Shown here in pieces: positions 39,031 through 47,975 of a stretch of 64,000 nt of DNA (its first letter is position 1; each line of letters begins with the position of its first letter). The position numbers were made by a program, and so were the translations under genes. The notes under the pieces are model-generated. The model searched no databases and was not told the origin of the DNA. It saw only the letters and a list, made by a program, of their open reading frames with translations. Origin of the DNA: Corynebacterium suedekumii (GTDB lineage Bacteria; Actinomycetota; Actinomycetes; Mycobacteriales; Mycobacteriaceae); contig NZ_CP126970.1 of NCBI RefSeq assembly GCF_030252185.1, forward strand, positions 2,480,001-2,544,000, written 5' to 3'.

Positions 39031-39385
39031 CTGGTGCACCTCCTTCTTCCTGCTGGTGATTGTAATTCTCCTCGGCCCCGGAGTCACTGGTGTCGGGGAA
39101 CACGCCTGCCAGGATCGAATCGATCAGAGCAGAATCACTCTTCGGCAGGTCGGGTTCATCGTCAAGAGCATCCAGAACACTGACCCCGACAAGCAGACCG
39201 ACGTCACCACCGGCGACGATGTGATCGGTCCCCCATCTCAGATTGCGGTGCCACTCCTCCGCTCGCTTCACTTCACACTCATGTGCATGTCGTTGCCATT
39301 GCAGGAGCAGCGCGCCAATCTGTGTCACCAGTGCCACCCCTAGTGCGAGTGCGACCGCACCCCACACGGGCATCGTAGCCCCCAT
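39014..39385 (-). CDS. Hypothetical single-pass membrane protein
   Basis: 123 residues. One N-terminal helix (V-A-L-A-L-G-V-A-L-V-T-Q-I-G-A-L-L-L) then a charged, His- and Asp/Glu-rich domain with no recognised family. The region is less GC-rich than its neighbours, which hints at a recent arrival. A G-rich stretch (GGGGGATT) precedes the ATG. Its end overlaps the start of the 56-residue gene by 17 nt. Confidence 0.6.
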   Translation of the reverse strand: MGATMPVWGAVALALGVALVTQIGALLLQWQRHAHECEVKRAEEWHRNLRWGTDHIVAGGDVGLLVGVSVLDALDDEPDLPKSDSALIDSILAGVFPDTSDSGAEENYNHQQEEGGAPDDPDH

Positions 39386-39439
39386 AAGAATCCCCCGATT
39401 CGTGAAGTTTCGTCCTCAGCCTACCGGCAGCACTGACCC

Positions 39440-39649
39440 TCAACGGCGCCGTCTCCCCGTCCCCGGCAGGCCGCCGTTCCGTGCCCGCACTGAACGGCCC
39501 GTGTCCTCGACATCGTGGTCCTGCAGGGAGGGCTCCCGGTCCGGGTCGAGGAGGGCGTAGTCGTCGGCACGGCGCCGAGCCCGGCGCGCCTGCCACTGTT
39601 CCTCGGTCAACGGTTCACGTCGTCTCCGTTCACCGCGCCGTCCCGTCAC
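39440..39649 (-). CDS. Small basic hydrophilic protein
   Basis: 69 residues from a GTG whose GTGA overlaps the stop of the DedA-like gene. Arg-rich start (G-R-R-G-E-R-R-R-R-E-P-L-T-E-E-Q-W-Q-A-R-R-A-R-R), acidic middle, Arg-rich end. The coupling to the upstream gene supports it; the high Arg content could also reflect a GC-rich chance frame. No family recognised. Confidence 0.5.
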   Translation of the reverse strand: MTGRRGERRRREPLTEEQWQARRARRRADDYALLDPDREPSLQDHDVEDTGRSVRARNGGLPGTGRRRR

Positions 39650-40374
39650 GCCGGCTTCTTCCGGTTCTGCCGCCACGCCCGGAAGAACACCAGGGCCAGC
39701 AGTCCGAGGGTGATCCACAGCAGGTAGCGGTTGACCACCTCGACGACGTCGAGGACCGCGTCCCCGTAACGGAAGCCCAGCCACATCATGATGCCGTTGA
39801 TCACCAGGACGCTGATCACGTTGATGAGCATGACCAGCCAGAACCTGATGCGGAGCAGGCCGGCGACGGCGTTGACGATGGTGCCCGGCACCGGGCCCGG
39901 CGCGAACCCCAGGGGGATGAGGGACAGTGTCAGAGCCCTCGTCTTCCCGGTCTCCTTCTCCACGGCGCGGTGGAAGAAGCGGTGGGCGCGGGGCATGTAC
40001 TGCAGGGACATGTCGATGAACTCCATGCCCCAGCGCTTGCCCATGAGCCAGTAGATGGGCAGGAACTTGGTGGCGCCGATGACGGTGCCCAGCAGGAAGA
40101 TCAGCCAGTGACCGTTGCCCACGGAGGCGTTGGCGCCGGAGACGACGGCACTGGTGTAGCCGCCGACGGCGAGGGTGTACACCGCCGGGTGGGAGAGCAT
40201 CCAGGCGCGCAGCGGGATCATCGCCAGGGAGAACGCGCCCATGGCGAACAGGGCGAACAGCAGCCACTTGTCGGCTTTCTCGGGGTGGGTGATGAAGCGT
40301 GGGAGGTTGTCCTCCGGGTTCCCCGTCGTGTCCGCCCTCGTGGACCCGCCGGTCTCGTCGTGGGTCTGCGTCAT
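39646..40374 (-). CDS. DedA-like (VTT-domain) membrane protein
   Basis: 242 residues with a hydrophilic first 30 residues, then five to six hydrophobic segments. The block G-F-A-P-G-P-V-P-G-T-I-V-N-A-V-A-G-L resembles the proline/glycine re-entrant motif of VTT/DedA proteins, which act in membrane lipid scrambling and proton-dependent homeostasis. Assignment is by motif only. It overlaps the upstream TIM-barrel gene by 4 nt. Confidence 0.6.
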   Translation of the reverse strand: MTQTHDETGGSTRADTTGNPEDNLPRFITHPEKADKWLLFALFAMGAFSLAMIPLRAWMLSHPAVYTLAVGGYTSAVVSGANASVGNGHWLIFLLGTVIGATKFLPIYWLMGKRWGMEFIDMSLQYMPRAHRFFHRAVEKETGKTRALTLSLIPLGFAPGPVPGTIVNAVAGLLRIRFWLVMLINVISVLVINGIMMWLGFRYGDAVLDVVEVVNRYLLWITLGLLALVFFRAWRQNRKKPA

Positions 40375-41264
40375 CTGTTCACCGATCGTGCCATGCGGGA
40401 GATGGTATGTCGTCGGCCGCGGATCGTCTCACTGAGGGTGACGATGTTCATCGGGTCCGCCAGGCCACCGGGGCCGGCGTCGCCGATGTGCTGGATGTCG
40501 GCGCCGCAGATCTTGTTGTCGTGGGCGATGCGGCGGACGGTCGCGGGGTCGGAGGTCTCCTGGCTGGTGCCGATGGTCGTCATCACCAGCCTGCCCCGCG
40601 CGTGCACCGCCCGGATGATGTCGGTGAGTTCGGCGGCACTGAATCCGGGGACGGTGCCGACGGCGGGCACGAGCAGGACGTCCGCCCCCGCGTCGAGGAA
40701 CGCCTCGGCCGTCTGCTTGTCGACGACCCTCTCCCCCACGCCCGCACCATGCATCTTCCCGGCGATGAGCAGACCGTCGAACACCTCGGACACCTCCCCG
40801 ACGGCCTCGGCGATGCGGGCGTTGGACACCCCGGTGCCCGGGTTGCCGGTCAGACACAGGAAGTCGACGCCGAGCTCGGCGGCGCGCCGGGCGGTCTCCG
40901 CGCCGGCCTGGCGGCCGGGCGCGATGTCGAGACGGTCCTCGAGCATCGCGGCATCCGTGTCCACGGGTTCGAGGTTGACGCCGACGGGACAGCCGATGAG
41001 CTGCCGGAGCCGCCGGATGATGTCCTCCCCGCTGACCAGGCCGTGGACCGCGGGGTCGAACACGTCGACACCGTTGAGCAGGACGAGGTCGGCACCGAAG
41101 GCGCGGGCGATCTCGGAGCTGGTGATGTCGTCGATGATCGGCGGCTTGGGGGCGATGTTCTCCGAGAGCACCACCCGCCCCTCGCTGGCCTGGATGGCCT
41201 GGGCGAGCTGCGCGGCCGTCCAGCCGAGCACCTCGGAGGTGTCGGCGCTGATGAGTCGTTTCAT
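40371..41264 (-). CDS. PEP-phosphomutase-like TIM-barrel protein
   Basis: 297 residues. Repeating beta/alpha pattern with V-V-L-S-E-N-I-A, A-D-L-V-L-L-N-G-V-D-V-F-D, P-V-G-V-N-L-E-P-V-D and C-L-T-G-N-P-G-T-G-V-S-N, and a conserved G-A-D-V-L-L-V-P-A-V-G-T-V-P-G segment. These suggest a phosphate-binding TIM barrel of the PEP mutase/isocitrate lyase superfamily group, but the catalytic signature of those enzymes is not evident. Function unknown. It is coupled to the DedA-like gene. Confidence 0.65.
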   Translation of the reverse strand: MKRLISADTSEVLGWTAAQLAQAIQASEGRVVLSENIAPKPPIIDDITSSEIARAFGADLVLLNGVDVFDPAVHGLVSGEDIIRRLRQLIGCPVGVNLEPVDTDAAMLEDRLDIAPGRQAGAETARRAAELGVDFLCLTGNPGTGVSNARIAEAVGEVSEVFDGLLIAGKMHGAGVGERVVDKQTAEAFLDAGADVLLVPAVGTVPGFSAAELTDIIRAVHARGRLVMTTIGTSQETSDPATVRRIAHDNKICGADIQHIGDAGPGGLADPMNIVTLSETIRGRRHTISRMARSVNR

Positions 41265-41328
41265 CGGATACTCCCTGGGTGCTTCATGAGGCTGGAGGCT
41301 GCCGATGCCGGGTCGTAGACAGCCATGG

Positions 41329-41724
41329 TCAGGAACGGTCCTGCCAGGCGCAGGCGGCAGAGACCCCGGGCTCGGTCGGCCCCTCCGATGAGGTGCCGTA
41401 CCAGTACGAGTTGTCCGGCAGCGCGGCCACCACGGCCTGGGTCGCCTCCCGCAGCGGCAGGCCAGAGGTGCCGTTGATGATCACCCGGTGCAGCGCCTCC
41501 ACCACCGGCTGATGCCCCTCGACCTGCTCGAACTGGGTGACCAGCATGTTGTCGGGCTCGCAGGTGAGGTCGACGACGTCACCGTGGATGCTGGTGACGG
41601 TGTACCCGGACGCGGCCAGGGCGGCCGGCAGTCCGTGCGCGAGCTGCTGCCACTCCGCGGGGCGGATGAGCAGGTTGAGGTCGGTGGAGATGGTACGGGG
41701 CGCGGGGGTCGTCGCGGGGGTCAT
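41329..41724 (-). CDS. Hypothetical protein
   Basis: 131 residues from ATG 41724. Starts with a Thr/Pro/Ala-rich stretch, then I-S-T-D-L-N-L-L-I-R-P-A-E-W-Q-Q-L and ends with S-Y-W-Y-G-T-S-S-E-G and a C-A-W. No signal peptide or membrane helix. The composition is that of a normal soluble protein. No family recognised. Confidence 0.6.
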   Translation of the reverse strand: MTPATTPAPRTISTDLNLLIRPAEWQQLAHGLPAALAASGYTVTSIHGDVVDLTCEPDNMLVTQFEQVEGHQPVVEALHRVIINGTSGLPLREATQAVVAALPDNSYWYGTSSEGPTEPGVSAACAWQDRS

Positions 41725-41823
41725 GGCACCACGGTACGCGGGCTCAGGGGCATTCGAGCAGGGGGATGAATCGGGAGGCCGCACCGGGCCACCTGGTTGA
41801 TACCCGTACCCGAATGCCCGTCC

Positions 41824-42660
41824 TCACCTGCCCGAGTCCAACACCGCCTGGTCCTGCGGGGTCAGGGCGACGTGGTTGAGCAGCTCGGGGCGGACGGCCT
41901 GCGTGCGCAGCAGGGCCTGATCGCGGCGCCACCGGTCGACGAGTGCGTGGTTGCCGGAGAACAGCACCGGCGGGACCTCGAGCCCGCGCCACACCCGGGG
42001 TTTGGTGTACGAGGGTCCCTCGAGCAGGCCGTCGGAGAAGCTGTCCTCCTCGTGGCTGCGCCGGTTGCCCAGGACGCCCGGGATGAGGCGGACGATGGCC
42101 TCGGCGATGACGAGCACGGCGACTTCCCCGCCGATGAGGACGTAGTCGCCGATGGAGACCTCGCGGACCCGGTAGCGCTGGGCGGCGTCGTCGACGACGC
42201 GCTGGTCAATACCTTCGTAGCGCCCGCAGGCGAAGACGATGTGCTCCTCGTTCGACCAGGCCTGGGCGTCCGCCTGGGTGAAGGGCTGTCCGGCCGGGGT
42301 GGGGACAATGAGCAGGGGAAGGTCGGAGTCCTCCCCCGATTCATAGGTCCGGGCAGCCACGCCCTCGATGTCATCGTGGCGGGGTTTGGCCAGGTGCGGG
42401 AGGGAGCTGTCCAGGACCTGGCCTTCGGCGGTGCCGGCGGCGACGTCGTCAAGCGCCGGGCCCCAGACCTCGGGCTTCATCACCATGCCGGGTCCACCGC
42501 CGTAGGGGGAATCGTCGACGGACTTGTGCACGTCGGTGGCCCAGCCGCGCAGGTCGTGGACGCCGACGGTGAGGATGCCCTGCTCGATGGCCTTGCCCAG
42601 CAGGGCGTGGCGCAGCGGGTCGAGGTACTCGGGGAAGATGGTGACGACGTCGAGTCTCAC
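41824..42660 (-). CDS. trmD: tRNA (guanine37-N1)-methyltransferase
   Basis: 278 residues with the SPOUT knot motifs [20 protein letters not shown] and [11 protein letters not shown]. It methylates G37 of tRNAs, preventing frameshifts. The GTG start overlaps the rimM stop (GTGA). Confidence 0.97.
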   Translation of the reverse strand: MRLDVVTIFPEYLDPLRHALLGKAIEQGILTVGVHDLRGWATDVHKSVDDSPYGGGPGMVMKPEVWGPALDDVAAGTAEGQVLDSSLPHLAKPRHDDIEGVAARTYESGEDSDLPLLIVPTPAGQPFTQADAQAWSNEEHIVFACGRYEGIDQRVVDDAAQRYRVREVSIGDYVLIGGEVAVLVIAEAIVRLIPGVLGNRRSHEEDSFSDGLLEGPSYTKPRVWRGLEVPPVLFSGNHALVDRWRRDQALLRTQAVRPELLNHVALTPQDQAVLDSGR

Positions 42661-43223
42661 AGGTCCAGCAGTCCTTCCGGCGGCGTGATCACGATCGCCT
42701 CATTGTCCACGTCGACGATCGGCACGATGGCGTGGACGAACGGCACCAGCGCCTGACCGCCGTTGTCCAGTGCGACCTCGAGCAGCCGCTGCGCCGGGCC
42801 GCGGACGACGCCGATGATCTCACCGATGTCCTCGGGTTCCGGCTGCGCCCCCTCGTAGGCTCGCGCGTGCGCCTCCTCCTCGGTGACGTCACCGACGTTG
42901 AGCACGCGCAGGCCGACGAGCTCATGGTCGTAGTAGGCGTCCTCGTCCTCGTCGACCACCGGCGGGGCGAAGAATCGCACGCCACGCAGCGACTCGGCCT
43001 CCGTGCGGCCGGGGATCTCCTCGAAGGTGACCAGCAGACGCCCCTGGTGCGGGCGCACGGCCGTCACGGTCAGGGTCAGCGTCTTGCCGGTCTGCTTCCC
43101 GGTGAGCACCTCGCCGACGGCGAAACGCCCGGTCGGGTCATCTGTGGTGGGGTCGACGACGATCTCGCCGCGCACGCCGTGGGGCTTGATCACCCGCCCG
43201 ATCTGCACATCATTCTCAGTCAC
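42657..43223 (-). CDS. rimM: Ribosome maturation factor RimM
   Basis: 188 residues from GTG 43223 ([20 protein letters not shown]). N-terminal RimM barrel, acidic linker ([11 protein letters not shown]), C-terminal PRC barrel with [10 protein letters not shown]. It helps fold the head of the 30S subunit. A longer frame to 43649 is a run into antisense DNA of the cupin gene. Confidence 0.95.
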   Translation of the reverse strand: MTENDVQIGRVIKPHGVRGEIVVDPTTDDPTGRFAVGEVLTGKQTGKTLTLTVTAVRPHQGRLLVTFEEIPGRTEAESLRGVRFFAPPVVDEDEDAYYDHELVGLRVLNVGDVTEEEAHARAYEGAQPEPEDIGEIIGVVRGPAQRLLEVALDNGGQALVPFVHAIVPIVDVDNEAIVITPPEGLLDL

Positions 43224-43254
43224 GCACCCGATGCTAGCCGGTAGCCTCGAGGCC

Positions 43255-43665
43255 ATGAGCGATGCCCACGTCCCCGTCAACTCCCCCGCCACCTTCGGCG
43301 AGGCCGAGGTGCACGATTCCGATGCGATGACCACCCTCTCGCTTCTCGACATCGCCCCCTCCCCCGCCCCGCAGCGACCCCGCCCGGCGGTGCAGCGCCT
43401 GCTGCAGGGGGACGGCGCCAACCTCATCGTGTTCACCTTCGCCCCGGGCCAGTCCCTGCCGGACCACCGGGCCGCGCACCCCATCACCGTGCAGTGCCTG
43501 TCCGGATCCCTCGAGTTCACCTGCGGGGACCAGACCGCTCCGTTGGATCCGGGTGTGGTCATCCATCTGCGGGAGCACATCACCCACCGGGTGGACTGTC
43601 CCGCCGACGCCCCGGACGAGGCGAACGTCCTCCTGGTGACGATGCTCACCGGCGAACGCCACTGA
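43255..43665 (+). CDS. Cupin-domain protein
   Basis: 136 residues from ATG 43255, divergent from rimM with only 31 bp between. The cupin core has F-A-P-G-Q-S-L-P-D-H-R-A-A-H-P-I-T-V-Q-C-L-S-G and L-D-P-G-V-V-I-H-L-R-E-H-I-T-H-R-V, giving the usual His ligands. Probably a metal-binding regulator or small enzyme. Function unknown. Confidence 0.8.
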   Translation: MSDAHVPVNSPATFGEAEVHDSDAMTTLSLLDIAPSPAPQRPRPAVQRLLQGDGANLIVFTFAPGQSLPDHRAAHPITVQCLSGSLEFTCGDQTAPLDPGVVIHLREHITHRVDCPADAPDEANVLLVTMLTGERH

Positions 43666-43679
43666 CCCTCGCCGGACTG

Positions 43680-43857
43680 TGCCGGATCCGCGCATCTGCG
43701 CAGCGACCTCCGTGAATCCGCAGGTCAGATTTCGGGCCGCCGGCAAGATGCGCGGATCTGTACGTTGCCCGTGCCGGATCCGCGCATCTGGCAGACCCGG
43801 CCCGCGGCCACCTGCGGTGATACCGGGCGGCCGCGGACAGATGCGCGAATCTGGCAC
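43680..43857. repeat. Dispersed repeat with CCGGATCCGCGCATCTG units, block 1
   Basis: Four units in alternating orientation: GTGCCGGATCCGCGCATCTG (about 43680), AAGATGCGCGGATCTG (43745), GTGCCGGATCCGCGCATCTG (43771) and CAGATGCGCGAATCTGGCAC (43838). They form two hairpin-like pairs between the cupin gene and the sugar-phosphate mutase gene. Related sequence recurs at 58587-58668. Confidence 0.8.
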
Positions 43858-43861
43858 CCGG

Positions 43862-45448
43862 TTACACGCCCAGTGCCTCCGCGAGCTCGCGCGTGATCAC
43901 CTCGAGGCGGGCACGGCCCTCCTCCTGCGAGGAGGCGACGACCTCGAGGTAGCACTTGAGCTTCGGCTCAGTGCCGGAGGGGCGGGCGATGATCCGGTCG
44001 TCGGCGTCGGTGACCATGGCCAGTCCCGGGGTGCCGGGCAGGCCGAGGTAACCGAGGGAGAGGTCGTCGATACGGAAGACGTTCGAGCCGGCGAACTGCT
44101 TCGGCGCCTCGGCGGCCAGGCGCTCCAGTGCGGCGGCGATGTCGGCCGGGTCCGCCATCCGGATGGTCAGCGGGGCGGTGACGTACCAGCCGTACTGCCT
44201 GCCGATCTCGGCGAGGAACTCCCCCAGGTCGATCCGGGCCGCGAGGTCGGCGACGCGCAGGCAGGCGGTGATGCCGTCCTTGTCGCGGACGAACTCCGGG
44301 TCGGTGCAGTAGCCGAGAGCCTCCTCGTAACCGAAGATCAGGCCCGGGGTGCGGCCGATCCACTTGAAGCCGGTGAGGGTGGGCTGGAAGTCCAGGCCGT
44401 GGTGCTCGGCGATGCGGGCCAGCAGCCGGGAGGAGACGATGGAGCTGGCCAGGGTTCCGGCGTCATGCCGTCGGGCGGCGTCCTCACCGAGGAGGCCGCC
44501 GACCTGGTCGCCGGTCAGCTGGACCCAGCGGCCATCGATCGGGACGGCGACGGAGCAGCGGTCGGCGTCCGGGTCCAGTGCCAGGATGAGCCGGGCCCCT
44601 TCACGTTCGGCGGTGGCGATGGCCAGGTCGAGGGCGCCGTCCTCCTCGGGGTTGGGGAAGGCGACGGTCGGGAAGTCGGGGTCAGGGGCGAACTGCTCGG
44701 CCACGGGGATGACGCGGGTGAAGCCGGCGCGTTCGAGGACGGTGCGCAGGACCTCACCGCCGACGCCGTGCATGGCGGTGATGACGATCGGCAGATCCCG
44801 ATCCTCAGACGGCACCAGGGACACGGCGCGCGCGAGATAGTCGTCGAGGACGTCGACGGGCGTGACGCCGTCGGTCGACCTGGGGACCTCGTCGGCCCAG
44901 CCGGCCTCGGCGATGAGCGCCGCGATCTCCTTGTCAGCCGGGGAGATGAGCTGGACACCGGCCTCGTTGTCCCCTGCCACGACCCGGCCGCCGAGGTAGA
45001 CCTTGTAGCCGTTGTCCTGGGGCGGGTTGTGGGAGGCGGTGACCATGACGCCGGCGTCGGCGCCCAGGTGGCGCACGGCGAACGCGGTGACCGGGGTGGG
45101 CAGCTGGGCCGGCAGGAGGATGACCTCGCAGCCGGCGGCGGCGAGCACCTCGGCGGTGGCGCGCTGGAAGTCGGCGGAGCGGTGGCGGGCGTCGCAGCTG
45201 ACGACCACCTTCGGCCGGGAGACCTTGGACAGCAGCCAGGCCCCCAGCCCGGCGGAGGCGCGGGTGACGGTGGCGATGTTCATCGCGGATTCGCCGCCGG
45301 CGATGGGGCCGCGCAGGCCGGCGGTGCCGAACTCGAGGGGGCCGGCGAAGCGTTCGGCGAGGGCGGGGGACGCGGCGTCGATAAGCTCCTGGATCTCGGC
45401 GCGGGTGGTCGGATCGGGGTCGTGGTCCACCCAGTCCTGTGGGTTCAC
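43862..45448 (-). CDS. Phosphohexomutase family protein, likely phosphopentomutase role
   Basis: 528 residues from GTG 45448, overlapping the deoC stop by GTGA. The family motifs are clear: F-G-T-A-G-L-R-G, the phosphoserine loop V-T-A-S-H-N-P, metal site L-D-P-D-A-D-R, and the sugar/phosphate motifs F-G-Y-E-E-A-L-G and R-P-S-G-T-E-P-K. The type is phosphoglucomutase/phosphomannomutase. Because it is fused to deoA-deoC transcription it may interconvert (deoxy)ribose 1- and 5-phosphates, linking the phosphorylase to the aldolase. That role is inferred from context. Confidence 0.9.
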   Translation of the reverse strand: MNPQDWVDHDPDPTTRAEIQELIDAASPALAERFAGPLEFGTAGLRGPIAGGESAMNIATVTRASAGLGAWLLSKVSRPKVVVSCDARHRSADFQRATAEVLAAAGCEVILLPAQLPTPVTAFAVRHLGADAGVMVTASHNPPQDNGYKVYLGGRVVAGDNEAGVQLISPADKEIAALIAEAGWADEVPRSTDGVTPVDVLDDYLARAVSLVPSEDRDLPIVITAMHGVGGEVLRTVLERAGFTRVIPVAEQFAPDPDFPTVAFPNPEEDGALDLAIATAEREGARLILALDPDADRCSVAVPIDGRWVQLTGDQVGGLLGEDAARRHDAGTLASSIVSSRLLARIAEHHGLDFQPTLTGFKWIGRTPGLIFGYEEALGYCTDPEFVRDKDGITACLRVADLAARIDLGEFLAEIGRQYGWYVTAPLTIRMADPADIAAALERLAAEAPKQFAGSNVFRIDDLSLGYLGLPGTPGLAMVTDADDRIIARPSGTEPKLKCYLEVVASSQEEGRARLEVITRELAEALGV

Positions 45449-46092
45449 TTCACGCCCTCCAGGACGGCCGCGGAGGAGGAGCAGCCGAGGCGGGTGGCGC
45501 CGGCGTCGAGCATGGCCAGGGCCGTGTCGGTGTCGCGGATGCCGCCGGAGGCCTTGATGCCCAGGCGACCGCCGACGGCCTCGTGCATGAGGGTGATGGC
45601 GTGGACGGAGGCGCCGCCGGCCGGGTGGAAGCCGGTGGAGGTCTTGACGTAGTCGGCGCCGGCGCGCTCGGCGGCGAGGCAGCACTGGGTGATCTGCTCG
45701 TCGGACAGGGCGGCGGTCTCGAGGATGACCTTGAGCAGGGTGTCCGGGATGGCGTCGCGGACGGCGCGAATGTCGGCCTCGACGGCGTCGAAGTCGTCGC
45801 GCACGGCATTGGCGATGTTGATGACCATGTCCACCTCATCCGCTCCCTGTCGGGCGGAGAGGGCGGCCTCGGCGGCCTTGATCTCGGGCTGGACGGCTCC
45901 GGAGGGGAAGCCGCAGACGGTGGCGACCTTGACACTCTCGGGCGCGGAGACCGGCAGGAGGGACGGGGAGACGCAGACGGAGTAGGTGCCCAGGTCGGCG
46001 GCCTCGGCGATGAGGTCGGCGACCTGTTCGGGGGTGGACTCGGGCTTGAGCAGGGTGTGGTCGATGGTCTGGGCCAGTTCAGTGCGGTTCAT
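45445..46092 (-). CDS. deoC: Deoxyribose-phosphate aldolase
   Basis: 215 residues. TIM barrel with [15 protein letters not shown], the first Lys region L-L-K-V-I-L-E-T and the Schiff-base Lys in Y-V-K-T-S-T-G-F. It splits deoxyribose 5-phosphate to acetaldehyde and glyceraldehyde 3-phosphate. It lies between deoA (11 nt upstream) and the mutase (overlapping downstream). Confidence 0.96.
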   Translation of the reverse strand: MNRTELAQTIDHTLLKPESTPEQVADLIAEAADLGTYSVCVSPSLLPVSAPESVKVATVCGFPSGAVQPEIKAAEAALSARQGADEVDMVINIANAVRDDFDAVEADIRAVRDAIPDTLLKVILETAALSDEQITQCCLAAERAGADYVKTSTGFHPAGGASVHAITLMHEAVGGRLGIKASGGIRDTDTALAMLDAGATRLGCSSSAAVLEGVK

Positions 46093-46103
46093 GGTGGGTC
46101 CTT

Positions 46104-47390
46104 CTAGCTGATGCGGTCGTGGATGAGGGTGCGGGCTGCGGGGGCGGTCTCGCCGATGGTGATGCCGGGGAGGACGGATTCGAGGGCGCGGTCGAAGCGC
46201 TCGGGGGTCTCGGTGTGCAGGGTCATGAGCTTCTGGCCCCTGGTCACCTTGTCGCCGAGGACGGCGTGGAGTTCGATGCCGGCGGTGGCCTGCACGGGGT
46301 CCTCCTTGCGGGCGCGGCCGGCACCGAGGCGCCAGGAGCCGACGCCGACGGCGAGGGCGTCGAGCTCGGTGAGGTAGCCGTCGTGTTCGGCGAGGACGTC
46401 ATGGGTGTGCGGGGCGACGGGCAGCGGGGCGTCCGGGTCGCCTCCCTGGGCGGCGATCATCTTCTTCCACGAGTCCATGGCGCGGCCGTCCTTGAGGGCG
46501 GCTTCGACGTCGGCGTCGTGGACCCCGGCGAGGTCGAGCATGTTCCGGGCGAGTTCGCAGGTGAGCTCGATGATGTCGGCGGGACCACCGCCGGCGAGGA
46601 CCTCGACGGATTCGCGGACCTCGAGTGAGTTGCCGATGCAGCGGCCGAGCGGGGTGGTCATGTCGGTGATCAGGGCCCGGGTGTTCACGCCGGCGTCGGT
46701 GCCCAGGTCGACCATGGTGCGGGCGAGTTCGCGGGCGGTGTCGAGATCCTTCATGAAGGCGCCGGAGCCGACCTTGACGTCGAGGACGAGGGCGGCGGTG
46801 CCCTCGGCGATCTTCTTGGACATGATCGAGCTGGCGATGAGCGGGATGCTGTCGACGGTGGAGGTGATGTCGCGCAGGGCGTAGAGCTTCTTGTCGGCGG
46901 GGGCCAGGCCGGCGCCCGCGGCGGCGACGACGGCGCCGGAGTCCTCGAGGATCTGCATCATGCGGTCGTTGGGGACGTCGGCCTGCCAGCCGGGGATGGC
47001 CTCGAGTTTGTCCAGGGTGCCGCCGGTGTGGCCGAGTCCGCGGCCGGAGAGCTGCGGGACGGCGACGCCGAAGGCGGAGACGAGCGGGCCGAGCGGCAGG
47101 GTGATCTTGTCGCCCACCCCACCGGTGGAGTGCTTGTCGGTGGTGGGTTTGGACAGGGTGGCGAAGCTCATGGTCTCGCCGGAGTCGATCATCGCCTGCG
47201 TCCACCGGGCGATCTCGGCGCGGGTCATGCCGTTGAGGAAGATGGCCATGTTGAGGGCGGCCATCTGTTCGTCGCCGACCTGTCCGCGGGTGTAGGCGTC
47301 GATGATCCAGTCGATCTGGGCGTGGGAGAGTTCACCCCCGTCGCGTTTGGTGCGGATGACGTCGACGGCGTCGAAGGATTCGGGGGCCAC
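46104..47390 (-). CDS. deoA: Thymidine (pyrimidine-nucleoside) phosphorylase
   Basis: 428 residues, start GTG 47390 with GGAGAA upstream. Family signature [16 protein letters not shown] and phosphate site K-H-S-T-G-G-V-G. It cleaves thymidine, deoxyuridine or uridine to base and sugar 1-phosphate. First gene of the deoA-deoC-mutase operon, with a SigA-like promoter at 47477-47505. Confidence 0.95.
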   Translation of the reverse strand: MAPESFDAVDVIRTKRDGGELSHAQIDWIIDAYTRGQVGDEQMAALNMAIFLNGMTRAEIARWTQAMIDSGETMSFATLSKPTTDKHSTGGVGDKITLPLGPLVSAFGVAVPQLSGRGLGHTGGTLDKLEAIPGWQADVPNDRMMQILEDSGAVVAAAGAGLAPADKKLYALRDITSTVDSIPLIASSIMSKKIAEGTAALVLDVKVGSGAFMKDLDTARELARTMVDLGTDAGVNTRALITDMTTPLGRCIGNSLEVRESVEVLAGGGPADIIELTCELARNMLDLAGVHDADVEAALKDGRAMDSWKKMIAAQGGDPDAPLPVAPHTHDVLAEHDGYLTELDALAVGVGSWRLGAGRARKEDPVQATAGIELHAVLGDKVTRGQKLMTLHTETPERFDRALESVLPGITIGETAPAARTLIHDRIS

Positions 47391-47416
47391 GGGGTTCTCC
47401 TATGATCGGGATGAAT

Positions 47417-47446
47417 GTGTGTGACAGTGTGTGACAGTGTGTGATC
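47417..47446. repeat. Three direct TGTGA repeats at 10-bp steps in the deoA leader
   Basis: GTGTGTGACA occurs twice in tandem and again as GTGTGTGATC, so TGTGA recurs every 10 bp, on one face of the helix. It lies just after the predicted deoA start point. It resembles half of a GlxR box but never the full palindrome; a regulator or roadblock site is possible. Confidence 0.55.
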
Positions 47447-47476
47447 TGGGCTACTTGCACTGGATCCTATGACCCG

Positions 47477-47505
47477 ATTATCATCACGGGTAGAACAATT
47501 GTCAA
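47477..47505 (-). promoter_or_regulatory. deoA promoter with overlapping palindromic operator
   Basis: On the minus strand TTGACA, 17-bp spacer, GATAAT, almost consensus. GAACAATTGTC (47493-47503) overlaps the -35 and is palindromic, like operators of SorC/DeoR-type regulators. The regulator gene at the other end of the cassette is the likely partner. Confidence 0.65.
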
Positions 47506-47562
47506 CCAACATTTTTTCTTTTGTTCCCGCCTCATGGTTGCCCCTCAAGAAAGGACCCGGCC

Positions 47563-47970
47563 ATGACCACACTCAGTGACACTGAGCTTCTCGACGCCGC
47601 CCGCCGCGCCGCCGAGCACGCCTACGTGCCGTACAGCTCATTCCCCGTCGGCGCCGCCGTCCTCACCGACGACGGCACCCTCTTCACTGGCTGCAACGTC
47701 GAGAACGCCGCGTACGGTGAGGCCATCTGCGCCGAACGCAACGCCGTGACCACGATGATCGCCGCAGGTGAATCCCCGAAGGTGGCCACCGTCGCCGTCA
47801 TCGGACTCAAGGCCGCCCCCTGCTGGCCCTGCGGCGCCTGCCGCCAGGTGCTGCGCGAGTTCCACTGCGACCGCGTCATCGTCGAAGGCGAGGACGGCCA
47901 GCCCGTCAGCCTGCCCTTCGACCAGATCCTGCCGAACTCCTTCGGCCCCGACGCACTCGAGGCGAGGTAG
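47563..47970 (+). CDS. cdd: Cytidine deaminase
   Basis: 135 residues from ATG 47563 (AAGAAAGGA upstream). Zinc site C-A-E-R-N-A and P-C-G-A-C-R-Q, substrate motif N-x-E-N-A-A-Y. It turns cytidine and deoxycytidine into uridine forms that deoA can use. It shares the divergent control region with deoA and is followed 5 nt later by nupC. Confidence 0.96.
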   Translation: MTTLSDTELLDAARRAAEHAYVPYSSFPVGAAVLTDDGTLFTGCNVENAAYGEAICAERNAVTTMIAAGESPKVATVAVIGLKAAPCWPCGACRQVLREFHCDRVIVEGEDGQPVSLPFDQILPNSFGPDALEAR

Positions 47971-47975
47971 CCGTC

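Noticed and set aside
47417..47446. TGTGA repeats considered as a GlxR box
   Set aside because: They are direct repeats; the TCACA half needed for the palindrome is missing, so only a half-site resemblance remains.
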